Assembly: GCA_002314795.1 (NCBI GenBank) | Contig: DCHI01000078.1 | Location: 9,511 to 73,510, forward strand | Direction of reading: 5' to 3' | DNA: 64,000 nt | From: Bacteroidales bacterium UBA1756 | GTDB taxonomy: Bacteria; Bacteroidota; Bacteroidia; Bacteroidales; WCHB1-69 | In this document: positions 20,801-28,108 of the stretch, one piece after another | Numbering within the stretch: the first letter of the stretch is position 1 | Layout of the letters: every line of letters starts with the position of its first letter | Notes under the pieces: generated by a model | What the model was told of the DNA's origin: nothing | The model's database searches: none | The model's input: only the letters and a program-made list of their open reading frames with translations | Position numbers and translations under genes: made by a program

Positions 20801-21320
20801 CCGTATTGGCAACGTCTTTGAACCATCTCACATAAAAATAATCGAACTCGTATGGATTGTTCTGACCAGGAAGAACGATGGAGAAATGTCCGTCATCTTC
20901 ACAGGGTTGACCAAGTTCCAACCCTTGCGTCGGCGTGTGGGCGCCCGGATAACTGCCGTAGCCGTTACCGTTTTGACAGTAGTGGCTTGTGTAGGAATCT
21001 CCCCACCATCTTTCAGCGTTTCCGAGATCGTAGCGTGACTCAAATTTGAAATCTTCAAAATAGTAAGAAAGAGAATCATTAGGAATGACGTGTCCATTGT
21101 AGAGAACCTTCCACTCGATGGATACTCTATCGGTATCACTCAAATGAAGCGCGTCAAAGCAAGAAGAATTGGGGCTGATGATAACGGTGTCATACTGGTT
21201 CAGCACAATCGGATCCGGCATATTGGCCGGAGTAAGCACCAAACCAGATTGAGCCTTCAAGCCCAAGGTGAGCACGACAAAAAGCACGCTCAAAACGCAA
21301 AAAGATAAAACTTTTTTCAT
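11874..21320 (-). CDS. Giant repeat adhesin with SprB and HYR-like repeats and a T9SS domain
   Basis: This 3148-residue protein is the largest feature in the window. It begins with a signal peptide (MKKVLSFCVLSVLFVVLTLGLKAQ, split before cleavage). About residues 30-670 hold Ig-like beta domains. About 670-1000 hold four SprB-type repeats (patterns C-x-G-x-x-x-G and GTAPY / GGTLPY). About 1030-2570 hold roughly 16 HYR-like units of 85-115 residues, each bounded by D-T-x-A-P and carrying a D-C or D-N-C and a D-S/A-C-G-N segment. A fifth SprB repeat lies near 2590, then an unassigned region, and a type A T9SS domain from about 3070 (VYPNPAKEF to VVIIK). Proteins with this layout are surface adhesins or gliding filaments. 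Each HYR-like unit has conserved cysteine pairs, suggesting disulfides. It has its own promoter and terminator. Confidence 0.92.
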   Translation of the reverse strand: MKKVLSFCVLSVLFVVLTLGLKAQSGLVLTPANMPDPIVLNQYDTVIISPNSSCFDALHLSDTDRVSIEWKVLYNGHVIPNDSLSYYFEDFKFESRYDLGNAERWWGDSYTSHYCQNGNGYGSYPGAHTPTQGLELGQPCEDDGHFSIVLPGQNNPYEFDYFYVRWFKDVANTAHRLVYNIKVDGEYQFIFSLAKRCGGTKWDMIYEDNDERYYVGGHQSVVCGILSSDTLRAFIRDTIGDQFTCIAQLPFVLGGVEFWTPTPAGMLDSVVFHGVSSCHISIDSIVYFRLIVQDPQVPTLDTVHSNLLVCDSGMVHFEVLPEGADKVIWYNDANVAVDTNWGIYDLYITSNTSMYAKSYSMEGCISTDSLRIFAEVNPTPNPVVSAIGATERCENSADFFQLRLNPTFDHFTWFHGLDTMSVTNYYYNPIAVPANAGDYSADATNDFTHTVYGPTVTNSCSAHSNTVTLTVYEHPSVILSTFDGVATTSSVVADTFCMTNVNHEATFAISGGLAPYTVTWSNNDAAQVTHSVVDSIATSTFATVPTCATVTYGDRIVSGSDAHGCSMNLGAVVSIEYTLADTDVPHIYMNGTTATTTVAGHDCKYVLPNILVLVDSVGDGCGSISSVVQVPAVGTEIDSTEAPYTMWIYATDDCGHRDSVSVIVTIPTLPLAVTNIEVTATVLCAGDANGAIRVTVAEGTAPYIVTIKSKEVADSTYTQMGTATQNVFDFAGLIKGKWDIKVVDANGCEVNVLDTADVASPNILSLTTSGWTNLTCFESNNGSFSFRVKEGTAPYSVTIVRTLVAVSDTVVMTLNPSVLDTTVNMTNQKAGSYVITVIDAHNCTTNANGTLTQPDQLSLAGAIVLNNVKCYGEANGNAAITGITGGTLPYSYTWKMNDSVVSRDSVTGRILTAGTYTVTITDANLCTADTFYSVTIEQPALPLAVTSLTAPTASNCPHLGTYVYDAKVEGGRTPYKFEWTSNSVSVRTEVADTVADSYTYTESTVSCDTTFYVVFKVTDDSACVATSNVTYRIFDTVAPTLAGALGDTTVYDCPDTVTMPGLVPAAYTTVAALQAAGLTLSDNCTAVDELVVNMSQSFAGMCPTVVVRKYSVTDKCGLTSDTLTHIIYVSDTVKPVFTLPSDTLVCVEAGTCTAITDTATLGSIIVTDNCTAVADITVTYSDVTIPVDSRVDYTLPEVSRTSTHVKDTIYRTWKAEDACGNVAAEQTQTIVVVDTIAPVLNTTLLSDTVVVACDDYFLSYKYNAFLSSYTSTDNCAIDTLYHTRLDSVPGCNASVYTETWAFFTYDIYGNVASDTAWFQVIDTVAPYIVTRPVYTEVEVDTADVAAEYAAWLAQVTFDDACSVAVIDTIMTDTIRGCGRTAKYVTTWVFEDGCGNTAFYLDTFYLVDHISPIIDTLTRPIDQVVECDGAGNKTQFLNWLYGVRAYDGQNRDTVTMSYYYFETSSSAIYYPFDTAYVIPSKPDYYKGYQSTTDCEGSYFILWEAKDACGNTETTRENFKIVDHAAPVVDVTPTDQEFPCGDEAAISAAMTLWQNSLVAHDVCKNSYSVVVDTIATTHPCSTVSSARTYTVRWTVSDTCGNSVIKTANFRIYDSVVPHIITAVGTDTLQNDSIKLDAATCQPSVSLPAEGSYTMSQLKADPKYGHITGWDDCSMDDNSRVWILHDGTLPSDDCHDYYRLSYTFLDYCGNDTTLYQTVVVYDEDAPTFANDMTDTIYQGAYSECVLPAVTPFASVTEMNAHHSNPTIADCHLSNTTVSLVHSDTTGTTCPYVVTRYYKLNDGCDNLDTIKHTITILDTTSPVVSPIALYDTIYMNSTCGILTADTNAIYTSIIAKTYVGLTINDCSDVTVSVFTPGSLSSLSCDRTLTRTYRATDASGNHTDFTHTLTVLDTIAPTVNVSDLKGDTVYLNATCGYTVPNVHFSTVRALNDWEGADVVTDCNVGESSVVTMYDSIVDALACSFGIHYKYTVADSCGNMSDTIRLTITVLDTLAPVVTVDTATVYDTLYYTIACEIPGVPFWTTPQDAIDHGVVMNDCNADWSNPANIRRLSLADTTRDNCTSFVVVRYQVKDKCSDHWSDTIFQRVVVLDTVAPVVSTTVKDSVIDMDESSSNCLGVAIPYFTTVGQVKAYDSAFSVVDCNVGDNTPVTLVSDDTAAVSCSRTVVRTYSIADSCGLVSNYFTHTIYINDVTAPAITTVMTPQQVYMDGSCNFAYTVYTHVTDLPSTMLAGITDCNLKDTLTCTIDTLEIGGADCSKAKTVYLTYTVYDSCAHTSTFNDTVYVADTIAPLVVGTLDTVTLYLDNICGYTIDPSLTYASVDELPTRITVTDCKLKKDLTVSAIDTVSGFCPMMIHRTYSVKDSCGHTSTFNQFFFVTDTLKPYVADNILNDTTIYVDEFGVYTANAPYTTATQLNANGASVTDCKLVDAIHSVTADTTIDKIACSSFITRKYTVVDSCGNVSDTITHKIVIKDTIAPTVINFDYLDTVPAVRNLSCQFFVPDFSDTVADHFSDNWVSAYKLYTQAPVAGTEIINDTEVEIIFTDSCNNVDTIHIVVTVEDSIKISSLTAVDLTCYQSGDGSITVFVTGGQSPFTYDNGSTPVPSVFSTYTFTSLDADFYTVTVVDTFGCSVSDTITVGEPDELILTNTVTLDGTCTAGLIALDLSATGGTTDYTFVSKLWMLPDSISQILDSTASSILDTVAVEVGDYRVITTVTDAHNCSATDTSAVKSVYPSYSFSDVDRVCFSVASVSGYYWQITPDRSKTIPASEFTVSDSIYHFSENIPTSHGCDSIYNLYLNVEDNPFLKVRRFSERSDWSKVQEQTIMDTFNTASTNVGWEIFIDRNCTGCDPNIGVSIEYELYRYNDVTENYELMSNVTDYFEPYYRTFFDNFSLPNTVSNNSYVSIPDLYTPHGAGHDWDYDYLNLCWAAPDYNEAQLPPGHEHTGSGDFYADARANTILINRFGSPLYDGEGDYKIVATLHKRNHLNPSGNYTWNLALNVPVGGNSSVIEKEYNSIDIYFHVDASATPSPMPSTDPINGTVVFADDAEIVPQATVYPNPAKEFVQVELQGFEGETKVMLSSPNGAVLQTINLDVLDTQSTPIVKISTADYAQGVYLITARSKDALVTKRVVIIK

Positions 21321-21610
21321 AATTTAGAAATTTATTTTTATATTACTTATTTCCAATATATTTATTTTCAATTAGTTACAGTTTTATTCATTAGACAAAG
21401 TTGTCTTTTTCCAATTCTGCAAAAATACAATATTTTTTTTACCAATCAACATTTTTGATTTCTTCACCCATATTTTTTGATACTTCTAAAAAAAATAAAA
21501 GACCACATCCATTCGTTTCGTGCTCAAAATGAGGAGAAAAGAGTTTTTTCTTCTCTAATTTCTTATGATAATTAACAAATAAAAGTGAAAAAAAAGTATG
21601 TTCTAACTTT
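21321..21610. other. Intergenic region between cdsA and the giant adhesin gene
   Basis: The 290 bases are very AT-rich. They hold the adhesin promoter element (21419-21427) and a roughly 100-base untranslated leader for the minus-strand adhesin gene. A small inverted repeat (AGACA / TGTCT, 21393-21406) lies in that leader. No reading frame of note or RNA gene is seen. Confidence 0.6.
21419..21427 (-). promoter_or_regulatory. -7 promoter element for the giant adhesin gene
   Basis: The minus strand reads TATTTTTGC. It leaves an untranslated leader of about 95 bases before the ATG at 21320. Confidence 0.55.
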
Positions 21611-22426
21611 CTACAAAGTTGTAAGGAACATATACACACAGGCAGGAGGAGTAGCTAACAAAACCGAATCAAATCGGTCAAGAATTCCCCCGTGCCCAGG
21701 AAGGATATTTCCTGAATCCTTCACTCCACAAGCCCTTTTGCACATTGATTCCACGAGGTCACCTAACGTGCCAAACACAATAACAACCAATGCGAAGCCC
21801 ATCCAAGTAATCGAAGTCCAACGCTCAAGAACTCCAAAATAACCGATATGAGGGAATGCCAATGCTGCCACCATTGTCAGAACCAATGCGATGACAAAAC
21901 CTTCAACCGACTTTTTAGGGGAGATTCGTTCACACAATTTATGCTTTCCGAAAAGCGAGCCGGCACAATAGGCCAACGTGTCATCAAGCCAAATCAAAAT
22001 GTAAAGTGCCAGCACCATCGCTGGAGCAAAAGAGACCACAAGACACATCAACGTCAACGGAACCGCAATCCAAAAGAATGGAAGTGCTGACACCGAAGCA
22101 TTCATTATCGCATTATCGGAAGAATGATCACGGAACAATTCTACAATGGAAATGAGCACGAAGAACAGAACTGCTATTCCAATAGAAACGATAACATTCA
22201 AAAAAGAAAACGCCACAGCAGCTGTAACCAAAAGTATTGGAAGGATTTTCTGTGCACGTATCGTTTCCTTCGTCACCATTCTCGTCCATTCCCAGGTTCC
22301 AATGGCCGCAACCAACGACATAAGAATAACAAAAGGTAGCGTCGTATGACTGCACAAAAGAATGCTGCCAACAATTACTCCTACATAAAATATACCCGTA
22401 ACTGTCCTTAATATGAGATTTTTCAT
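21611..22426 (-). CDS. cdsA: Phosphatidate cytidylyltransferase
   Basis: CdsA makes CDP-diacylglycerol from phosphatidic acid and CTP, the entry to phospholipid synthesis. The 271-residue protein has about eight hydrophobic spans and the C-terminal family signature FGTLGDLVESMCKR, then GNILPGHGGILDRFDS, with the expected acidic and SxxKR residues. Length is typical. It is the last gene of the rsfS-ftsH-LUD-cdsA operon, 41 bases after the LUD gene; this order is common in the phylum. Confidence 0.93.
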   Translation of the reverse strand: MKNLILRTVTGIFYVGVIVGSILLCSHTTLPFVILMSLVAAIGTWEWTRMVTKETIRAQKILPILLVTAAVAFSFLNVIVSIGIAVLFFVLISIVELFRDHSSDNAIMNASVSALPFFWIAVPLTLMCLVVSFAPAMVLALYILIWLDDTLAYCAGSLFGKHKLCERISPKKSVEGFVIALVLTMVAALAFPHIGYFGVLERWTSITWMGFALVVIVFGTLGDLVESMCKRACGVKDSGNILPGHGGILDRFDSVLLATPPACVYMFLTTL

Positions 22427-22467
22427 AAAAGATACATTATTATATATACAATAAAATAATTTTAATG

Positions 22468-23172
22468 TTATTTTTCTTCTATGAGAATCAAAGTCACTCT
22501 GGGATTAGCTATCGTGCCTTCCTCATCATTTTCCAAAACTGATGGAGAAATCAAATCCATCAGATTGAATTTCAAGTCATTTTCCTCGGGGCGATTATCC
22601 ACTTTGACTGTCGTAGCCATACAATCCATTAAGACTTTCAAATCGGGGACAATGTTCGTACTACTGGATAGTACAATAATATTTTTTGCCAAACCCAAAA
22701 TTGAAGGATATACAATATTTGTTGAACGTTGGGTAAAAACCAGATGTCCGGAACGGCCGACCAGATGCTCGGCATAGACAATAAGAGCATCAGCAGATTG
22801 GCCATCCGGAAGAGATTCTACAAAATCAATGTTGAAACTTTTTAATATCTTGGACAGATGGGGAGACACATTCAAAACACGTGTCCATTGACCGACCTCA
22901 ATGGTATATCTTACGTACCCATATATATCAGACAATCGTTGAACAACATAGGACTGGTCAGACATTCTGCCTTTATCAATCTCAAATATTCGCAAAGTTC
23001 CACCGGCACTTTCAAATTCTTTTTTGAAATTTCCCAATGGCTCTTCTAATGGTATCTGACATCCCTTGTCGATTGATGGAGGAAATATCGTATTGCTTTT
23101 CGTGGATAATGCCGTACGAATGCGATTACAGATATCGTTCCTGCATTGATTGTTTTTAATATCTATAGACAT
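22468..23172 (-). CDS. LUD (LutC/YkgG-type) domain protein
   Basis: The 234-residue protein resembles the LUD fold of LutC/YkgG, with the family's middle and C-terminal segments (SADALIVYAEHLVGRSGHLVF, split, then NIIVLSS). The lutABC system oxidises lactate, but a lone LUD gene between ftsH and cdsA is a recurrent Bacteroidota arrangement without a proven role. It has no signal peptide and no lutA or lutB neighbour, so a lactate function should not be assumed. It lies 24 bases after ftsH and 41 before cdsA, all on one strand. Confidence 0.75.
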   Translation of the reverse strand: MSIDIKNNQCRNDICNRIRTALSTKSNTIFPPSIDKGCQIPLEEPLGNFKKEFESAGGTLRIFEIDKGRMSDQSYVVQRLSDIYGYVRYTIEVGQWTRVLNVSPHLSKILKSFNIDFVESLPDGQSADALIVYAEHLVGRSGHLVFTQRSTNIVYPSILGLAKNIIVLSSSTNIVPDLKVLMDCMATTVKVDNRPEENDLKFNLMDLISPSVLENDEEGTIANPRVTLILIEEK

Positions 23173-23196
23173 ACTTTATCATTTAATGCCTTCGCG

Positions 23197-25203
23197 CTAT
23201 TGCAAATCATTTTCCTGAGAGGGGGCACTTTCAAACTTGCGCTCGCCATAAATCTTTTCAAGGTCTTCGGCATAAAGCACTTCCCTTTCGACAAGCCAAT
23301 TGGCCAATGTTACAAGATTTTCCCGATTATCCAACAATATTTGTTTCGCCCGTTTGATTGCCGAATCCGTGAGCTCTCTCACCTCATTATCAATCTCTTC
23401 CGCAGTTTTCTCACTATAGGGACGATTGAAAGAATAGTCACTTTGTCCGGTTGAATCATAATAGCTAACGTTGCCAATCTTATTACTGAAACCATAGACT
23501 GCAACCATAGCGTATGCCTGTTTCGTGGCCCGTTCCAAATCATTCTGGGCTCCCGTTCCGGCCTTCATTTCGCCAAAAACGACTTCTTCAGCCGCACGCC
23601 CGCCGAGCAGCACACACAACTCATCATACAACTGCTCACGGGTCGTAATGTGTCTTTCTTCCGGGAGATACCAAGCAGCTCCCAAGGCAACACCACGCGG
23701 AACAATGGTGACTTTTTGCAGAGGAGAAGCATTCTTCAGCAACCAACTAACCGTAGCGTGGCCAGACTCGTGAACTGCGATAGAACGTTTTTCTTCCGGA
23801 GAAATGATGCTGGTACGACGTTCCAAACCGCCAATGATTCTATCAATTGCAGAATGAAAATCTTCTTTTTGAATCATTTTTTTGGAATGACGAGCCGCAA
23901 TCAGAGCTGCTTCGTTACATACATTGGCGATGTCAGCTCCTGAAAAACCCGACGTCAGTTTGGCAAAATATTCCAAATCCACATCCGTATCTATTTTCAA
24001 TTTTCTGACGTGTACGCCAAAAATGTCTTTCCGTTCAGGGAGACTTGGGAGTTCCACGTGGATTTGACGATCGAAACGCCCGGCACGAAGGAGAGCGCGG
24101 TCAAGGACATCGGCACGGTTGGTGGCTGCCAAAATGATGACTCCCGTATTGGAAGAGAAGCCATCCATCTCCGTCAGCAGCTGATTCAATGTGCTTTCCC
24201 GTTCATCGTTGCTGCCACTAATCGCATTACGCCCGCGGGCACGTCCAACCGCATCTATCTCATCGATGAAAATTATGCAGGGAGCTTTTTCCTTTGCCGT
24301 CTTGAACAAATCACGAACTCGCGATGCTCCGACGCCAACAAACATTTCCACAAAATCAGAACCTGACAAAGAGAAGAAAGGAACTTTTGCTTCGCCGGCG
24401 ACAGCACGAGCCAGTAAGGTTTTACCCGTACCTGGAGGACCGACGAGCAAAACGCCCTTGGGAATACGGCCACCCAATTCGGTATATTTTTTCGGATTCT
24501 TCAAAAAGTCAACCACCTCTTCAACTTCCTCCTTGGCGCCTTCCAAGCCGGCAACATCTTTAAATGATATGTTCAAATTCGATTTTTCATCAAACAGTTG
24601 GGCTTTCGATTTTCCGATGTTGAACATTCCCCCACCGGCACCTCCGCGCATAGAACGAAACGGGAGATAGAACAACAAAAGGATAAAGATGAACGGGAGC
24701 AACCAAAGGAGTATTTCTCCCCCCCAATTCTTAGAATTGTCCTGCGTGATAGGGAACGCATACTGCTGACGCAGATTTTTGGCATCCGCTGCCGATAGAT
24801 TGGTGTCGGATGCGATCAAAGAAGCCACCTCCTCGTCTATCATCCGGTTCAAGTCGTCATTGAAGGCCTTGTAATCATTCTGTGCAATAAAATATTGAGG
24901 GCCTTTCAGATTATCCTTGACTTCTTTGTAACGTTCCTTTGTCTCAACACTTTTTCCTTTCAAGAAAACGTTCACGTGTTCGTCACTTTTCACAAAAACA
25001 ACCTTCTCCACATCTTTGCCAAGAACCATCTCTTGGAATTGAAGATTATTTATTTCCGTAGGAGCAGATGCACCATCAAAATTAAAAAAATAAGCGGCAA
25101 GCAAAACGCAGCCCAATATCAGGTACAACCAGGATAGATTGAACTTAACTTTTCCTGATTTGCTTCCTTTATTCTTTAAACTATTCTTGTCTTCTTTCGG
25201 CAT
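23197..25203 (-). CDS. ftsH: ATP-dependent zinc metalloprotease FtsH
   Basis: FtsH is the membrane-bound AAA protease that removes damaged or regulatory membrane proteins. The 668-residue protein has two membrane spans (about 25-42 and 163-182) around a periplasmic domain, then the AAA module with Walker A GPPGTGKT, Walker [10 protein letters not shown] and the second region of homology [20 protein letters not shown], split here by its arginine fingers. The protease site is HESGH, the HExxH motif. The C-terminus is acidic. It starts three bases after the rsfS stop, so translation is coupled. Length is normal. Confidence 0.96.
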   Translation of the reverse strand: MPKEDKNSLKNKGSKSGKVKFNLSWLYLILGCVLLAAYFFNFDGASAPTEINNLQFQEMVLGKDVEKVVFVKSDEHVNVFLKGKSVETKERYKEVKDNLKGPQYFIAQNDYKAFNDDLNRMIDEEVASLIASDTNLSAADAKNLRQQYAFPITQDNSKNWGGEILLWLLPFIFILLLFYLPFRSMRGGAGGGMFNIGKSKAQLFDEKSNLNISFKDVAGLEGAKEEVEEVVDFLKNPKKYTELGGRIPKGVLLVGPPGTGKTLLARAVAGEAKVPFFSLSGSDFVEMFVGVGASRVRDLFKTAKEKAPCIIFIDEIDAVGRARGRNAISGSNDERESTLNQLLTEMDGFSSNTGVIILAATNRADVLDRALLRAGRFDRQIHVELPSLPERKDIFGVHVRKLKIDTDVDLEYFAKLTSGFSGADIANVCNEAALIAARHSKKMIQKEDFHSAIDRIIGGLERRTSIISPEEKRSIAVHESGHATVSWLLKNASPLQKVTIVPRGVALGAAWYLPEERHITTREQLYDELCVLLGGRAAEEVVFGEMKAGTGAQNDLERATKQAYAMVAVYGFSNKIGNVSYYDSTGQSDYSFNRPYSEKTAEEIDNEVRELTDSAIKRAKQILLDNRENLVTLANWLVEREVLYAEDLEKIYGERKFESAPSQENDLQ

Positions 25204-25206
25204 AAA

Positions 25207-25587
25207 CTACAAATGTTTAATATCAGCATCGTTCCACAACGTTTCAAGTTGATAAAATGTTCGTGCTTCCGGTTGGAAAATGTGAACGATTGTATCAAAA
25301 TAATCCAGAAGCACCCACTCGCCATTGGAAATTCCTTCCACGAAAGTAGGTCTCACGCCCGCTTCACGCTTGGTGACTTCCTGAACATATTCGCACAAGG
25401 TTTCCACGTGGGTGCGGGATGTTCCTGTAACCACGATGAACTTGTCAAAATAAACGTGATGAATCTGTGTCAAATCAATTATTGCAATATCCACACCACT
25501 TTTTTCCAAAAGTGCCTGTACAATCAATTCACTAATATCTCCAGTAAAGAGGTTTGTTTTCTTCGTTGCAACCTTTCTTTTTGCCAT
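25207..25587 (-). CDS. rsfS: Ribosomal silencing factor RsfS
   Basis: RsfS binds ribosomal protein uL14 and blocks subunit joining when nutrients are scarce. The 126-residue protein carries the family core DIAIIDLTQ, FDKFIVVTGTSRTHVETLCE, and WVLLDYFDTIVHIFQPEARTFYQLETLW (split at the conserved D-Y-x-x-x-x-V-H-x-F-x-P). It is the first gene of the rsfS-ftsH-LUD-cdsA operon, with a promoter element at 25613-25621. Confidence 0.93.
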   Translation of the reverse strand: MAKRKVATKKTNLFTGDISELIVQALLEKSGVDIAIIDLTQIHHVYFDKFIVVTGTSRTHVETLCEYVQEVTKREAGVRPTFVEGISNGEWVLLDYFDTIVHIFQPEARTFYQLETLWNDADIKHL

Positions 25588-25612
25588 TTATTTTCATTTA
25601 AAAATTAAGGGT

Positions 25613-25621
25613 GCAAAGGTA
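25613..25621 (-). promoter_or_regulatory. -7 promoter element for rsfS-ftsH-LUD-cdsA
   Basis: The minus strand reads TACCTTTGC, about 26 bases before the rsfS ATG. Confidence 0.65.
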
Positions 25622-25633
25622 CGATTTTTATTT

Positions 25634-25669
25634 AGTTTGTAAGGTTTGTAAAGTTGATAAAGTTCATAA
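25634..25669. repeat. 9-bp tandem repeat array (four units)
   Basis: Four consecutive units AGTTTGTAA, GGTTTGTAA, AGTTGATAA and AGTTCATAA lie between two divergent promoters. The same unit occurs at 42354-42407. Confidence 0.7.
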
Positions 25670-25746
25670 AGTTTTGGAGAAATGATTGGGAAAATTTGGA
25701 TTCTCAATTCCTTGAATGAGCTTCAAAGCAAGAAAGCAAAAAAATA

Positions 25747-25777
25747 ATTGGCCATATTAGAAAATCGTGTAAATTTG
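25747..25777 (+). promoter_or_regulatory. Bacteroidota promoter for the exported protease gene
   Basis: ATTG at 25747-25750 and TAAATTTG at 25770-25777 are spaced by 19 bases. The ATG is at 25834, leaving a leader of about 50 bases. Confidence 0.7.
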
Positions 25778-25833
25778 CACCCCGTTATTAAAAGAATAAA
25801 AACACATCTAAATATCATCTTAATTTATTAAAA

Positions 25834-27492
25834 ATGAAGCATTTATTACAATCTTTCATTGTCGTAGCTCTTTGCTTTTGCAGTTACGCAGCTATGGCAC
25901 AAATGAGTTATGGGGGAGAACCCTTCTCTTTCAAAAACACAATTTCTCAAGTTGTTCCGACTGAGCAAATTGAAGCATTGGACGTTGAAGCTCTTTTAGC
26001 TGAAGACGAAACCATCGAAGGCAAAAGTCACCCGCTTCGTATCGGTGTCACAAAGGACGTCAATCTCACCATCAACAACTCCGGTCGTATCGACATTTTG
26101 CCAAACGGTGACCGCGTTTGGCGTATTGCTTTCCATATGGATCAAGCCACGTTCACGTCTATGAATTTCTCCACGTTCAATATTCCTGACGGAGCCGAAT
26201 TGTTTTTATACACTCCTGACAGAGAGTATGTTATCGGAAAATTCACCAACAAGAACATTATGGAAGATGGTACTTTCTATCCGCAGGAACTTCCTGGCGA
26301 AGATGTTGTTGTTGAATACTACGAGCCCGTTAATGCGGCCTTCCGCGGCAATCTCGTCATCAACCAGATTTCTCAAGGTTACCGTGATTTCTTCCACGTA
26401 AAAGACGTTGAAGGAGGAATTGGCACAGCAGAAGGCAACTGTCACCCGAACGCCATCTGCAAAGATGCACAATGGCACGCACAAATCAATTCCGTTGCTT
26501 GCTACACGATGACATCTGGCGGATCCGTTGGCATTTGTACTGGCGCTATGATTAATAACACTGCACGCAACGGCAAACAGTATTTTCTGTCTGCTAATCA
26601 CTGCTACACCAGCGGAGCCACCTACAAATTTTATTTCAAATATCAAGCTACTACCTGCACTGGAACCAATGGTTCTATTTTAAAAACCGCCACCGGTGCT
26701 ACCGTAAAGGCAAGAGCAGAGACATCCGAAAGTGCTATTTATAACAGTTCTGACTTTATGCTGCTGGAAATCACCGGAACCATCAATCCTGCCTACGACG
26801 TTTACTTTGCAGGATGGGACTGTACCACAACGGTTCCGTCCAACGCAAGCTCCTGCGGCGCCATTCACCATCCAGGCGGTGATATCAAGAAATTCAGCAC
26901 CCCTACACAGATTAAAAACGGAAGCCAAATGTACTCCAACACAGGAAACTACTGGGGGACCGTATGGGGAAGCAACGGCACAACCGAAGGTGGTTCATCT
27001 GGTTCACCCTTGTTCAACAGTAGCAAACGGATCGTTGGGCAATTGCAAGGTGGTTCAAGTGCTTGCGACTGCACCGGCAGCAACTGTCCTGATTTCTACG
27101 GCAAACTCTCCTACTCTTGGACAAACAACAACAATAGCAGCAACAGCAAAAAACTGAAACCGTGGTTGGATCCGAACAACACCGGTGCTACTACGCTTGA
27201 TGGCCAATGGATGACGGGAGCCCCGAGTGCCTTACTTGAACAGGAAGAAGTTTCACAGCTCAACGTTTTCCCGAACCCATCCGAAGGAATGTTCACCATT
27301 CAAGGAACGTTCAGTGGCAACGATGGTATCTGCAATGTTTACAATCTGATGGGCGAACTTGTTTCTTCCAAGAAAATGACGTTGAACCCAGAAATGACCT
27401 TAAATCTCAGTCATCTCAATTCAGGTATGTACCTCATCGAAATTAGCGACAACGAACAGATTTTCCGCTCAAAAGTACTTATCAACAAATAA
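25834..27492 (+). CDS. T9SS-exported trypsin-like serine protease (lysyl endopeptidase type)
   Basis: The 552-residue protein has a signal peptide (MKHLLQSFIVVALCFCSYAAMAQ, split before QMS), a propeptide-like N-terminal half, a chymotrypsin-fold domain from about residue 205, and a type A T9SS domain from about 470 (VFPNPSEG to VLINK). The catalytic triad is visible as H256 (SANHCYT), D307 (SSDFML) and S389 (GGSSGSP). Cysteine-rich segments (CHPNAICKD, TCTG, DCTGSNCPD) suggest disulfides. The arrangement resembles lysyl endopeptidase and Bacteroidota relatives; the cleavage preference is not readable. The WbqC-like gene follows after four bases. A promoter lies at 25747-25777. Confidence 0.88.
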   Translation: MKHLLQSFIVVALCFCSYAAMAQMSYGGEPFSFKNTISQVVPTEQIEALDVEALLAEDETIEGKSHPLRIGVTKDVNLTINNSGRIDILPNGDRVWRIAFHMDQATFTSMNFSTFNIPDGAELFLYTPDREYVIGKFTNKNIMEDGTFYPQELPGEDVVVEYYEPVNAAFRGNLVINQISQGYRDFFHVKDVEGGIGTAEGNCHPNAICKDAQWHAQINSVACYTMTSGGSVGICTGAMINNTARNGKQYFLSANHCYTSGATYKFYFKYQATTCTGTNGSILKTATGATVKARAETSESAIYNSSDFMLLEITGTINPAYDVYFAGWDCTTTVPSNASSCGAIHHPGGDIKKFSTPTQIKNGSQMYSNTGNYWGTVWGSNGTTEGGSSGSPLFNSSKRIVGQLQGGSSACDCTGSNCPDFYGKLSYSWTNNNNSSNSKKLKPWLDPNNTGATTLDGQWMTGAPSALLEQEEVSQLNVFPNPSEGMFTIQGTFSGNDGICNVYNLMGELVSSKKMTLNPEMTLNLSHLNSGMYLIEISDNEQIFRSKVLINK

Positions 27493-27496
27493 AATA

Positions 27497-28108
27497 ATGG
27501 AGAATATCGTCCTTTCAACGGCGTATCTCCCCAACATAGAATACTTCGCTTTTATTGCTAAAAGCGAAGTATTTTTTATTGAGGATGCCGAAACTTTCCA
27601 AAAGCAATCGTTCCGAAACCGCACGAACATTATGACGGCGGGCGGGGTTCAAATGCTCATTCTGCCTACTCGCCACGAAACGCAACGAGAGTGCATTCGA
27701 GATGTTCGCATCGACTACAAATGTCCGTGGCAACAGAAGCACTGGCGGGCCATTGAATCTGCCTACAGCGGTACCCCTTACTTCCTCTATTTCAAGGATT
27801 TCATCTATCCTTTTTTTGAAAAAAAATATGAATTTCTTTTTGACTACAATCTGGCATTAACGGAAGTCCTTTTGAATCTTTTTAAAATAAAAAAGGCCCC
27901 CGAATTTACGGGGACCTACGCAAAAGAGTATTACGAAAAATTAGATTTGCGGAACAAGATTCATCCAAAATGCAGTTCTCTGCTTCCAGAAAAAAGATAC
28001 CATCAGGTTTTTGACGACCGACATCCTTTCGTCGGGAACCTTTCCATCATTGACCTGTTATTCAACGCGGGACCCGACCAGAAGTACCTTCTTAATCTGC
28101 ATTCGTAG
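27497..28108 (+). CDS. WbqC-like family protein
   Basis: The 203-residue protein fits the WbqC family, with the N-terminal pattern TAYLPNIEYFAFI, QSFRNRTNI and the later W-R-A-I-E-S-A-Y segment (KHWRAIESAYSGTPYF). WbqC proteins occur in polysaccharide gene clusters and as lone genes, and their reaction is unknown. It is only four bases behind the protease gene, so it is probably cotranscribed. Its 3' end overlaps the convergent ftsZ gene by 17 bases. Confidence 0.78.
   Translation: MENIVLSTAYLPNIEYFAFIAKSEVFFIEDAETFQKQSFRNRTNIMTAGGVQMLILPTRHETQRECIRDVRIDYKCPWQQKHWRAIESAYSGTPYFLYFKDFIYPFFEKKYEFLFDYNLALTEVLLNLFKIKKAPEFTGTYAKEYYEKLDLRNKIHPKCSSLLPEKRYHQVFDDRHPFVGNLSIIDLLFNAGPDQKYLLNLHS

Noticed and set aside
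21393..21406. Inverted repeat AGACA / TGTCT as a terminator upstream of the adhesin gene
   Set aside because: It is short, with a T run only on the plus strand, where no gene ends; it lies in the untranslated leader of the minus-strand gene.
27497..28108. The 17-base overlap of the WbqC-like gene with ftsZ as an annotation error
   Set aside because: Both frames have family support to the end, and short convergent overlaps of this size are common.
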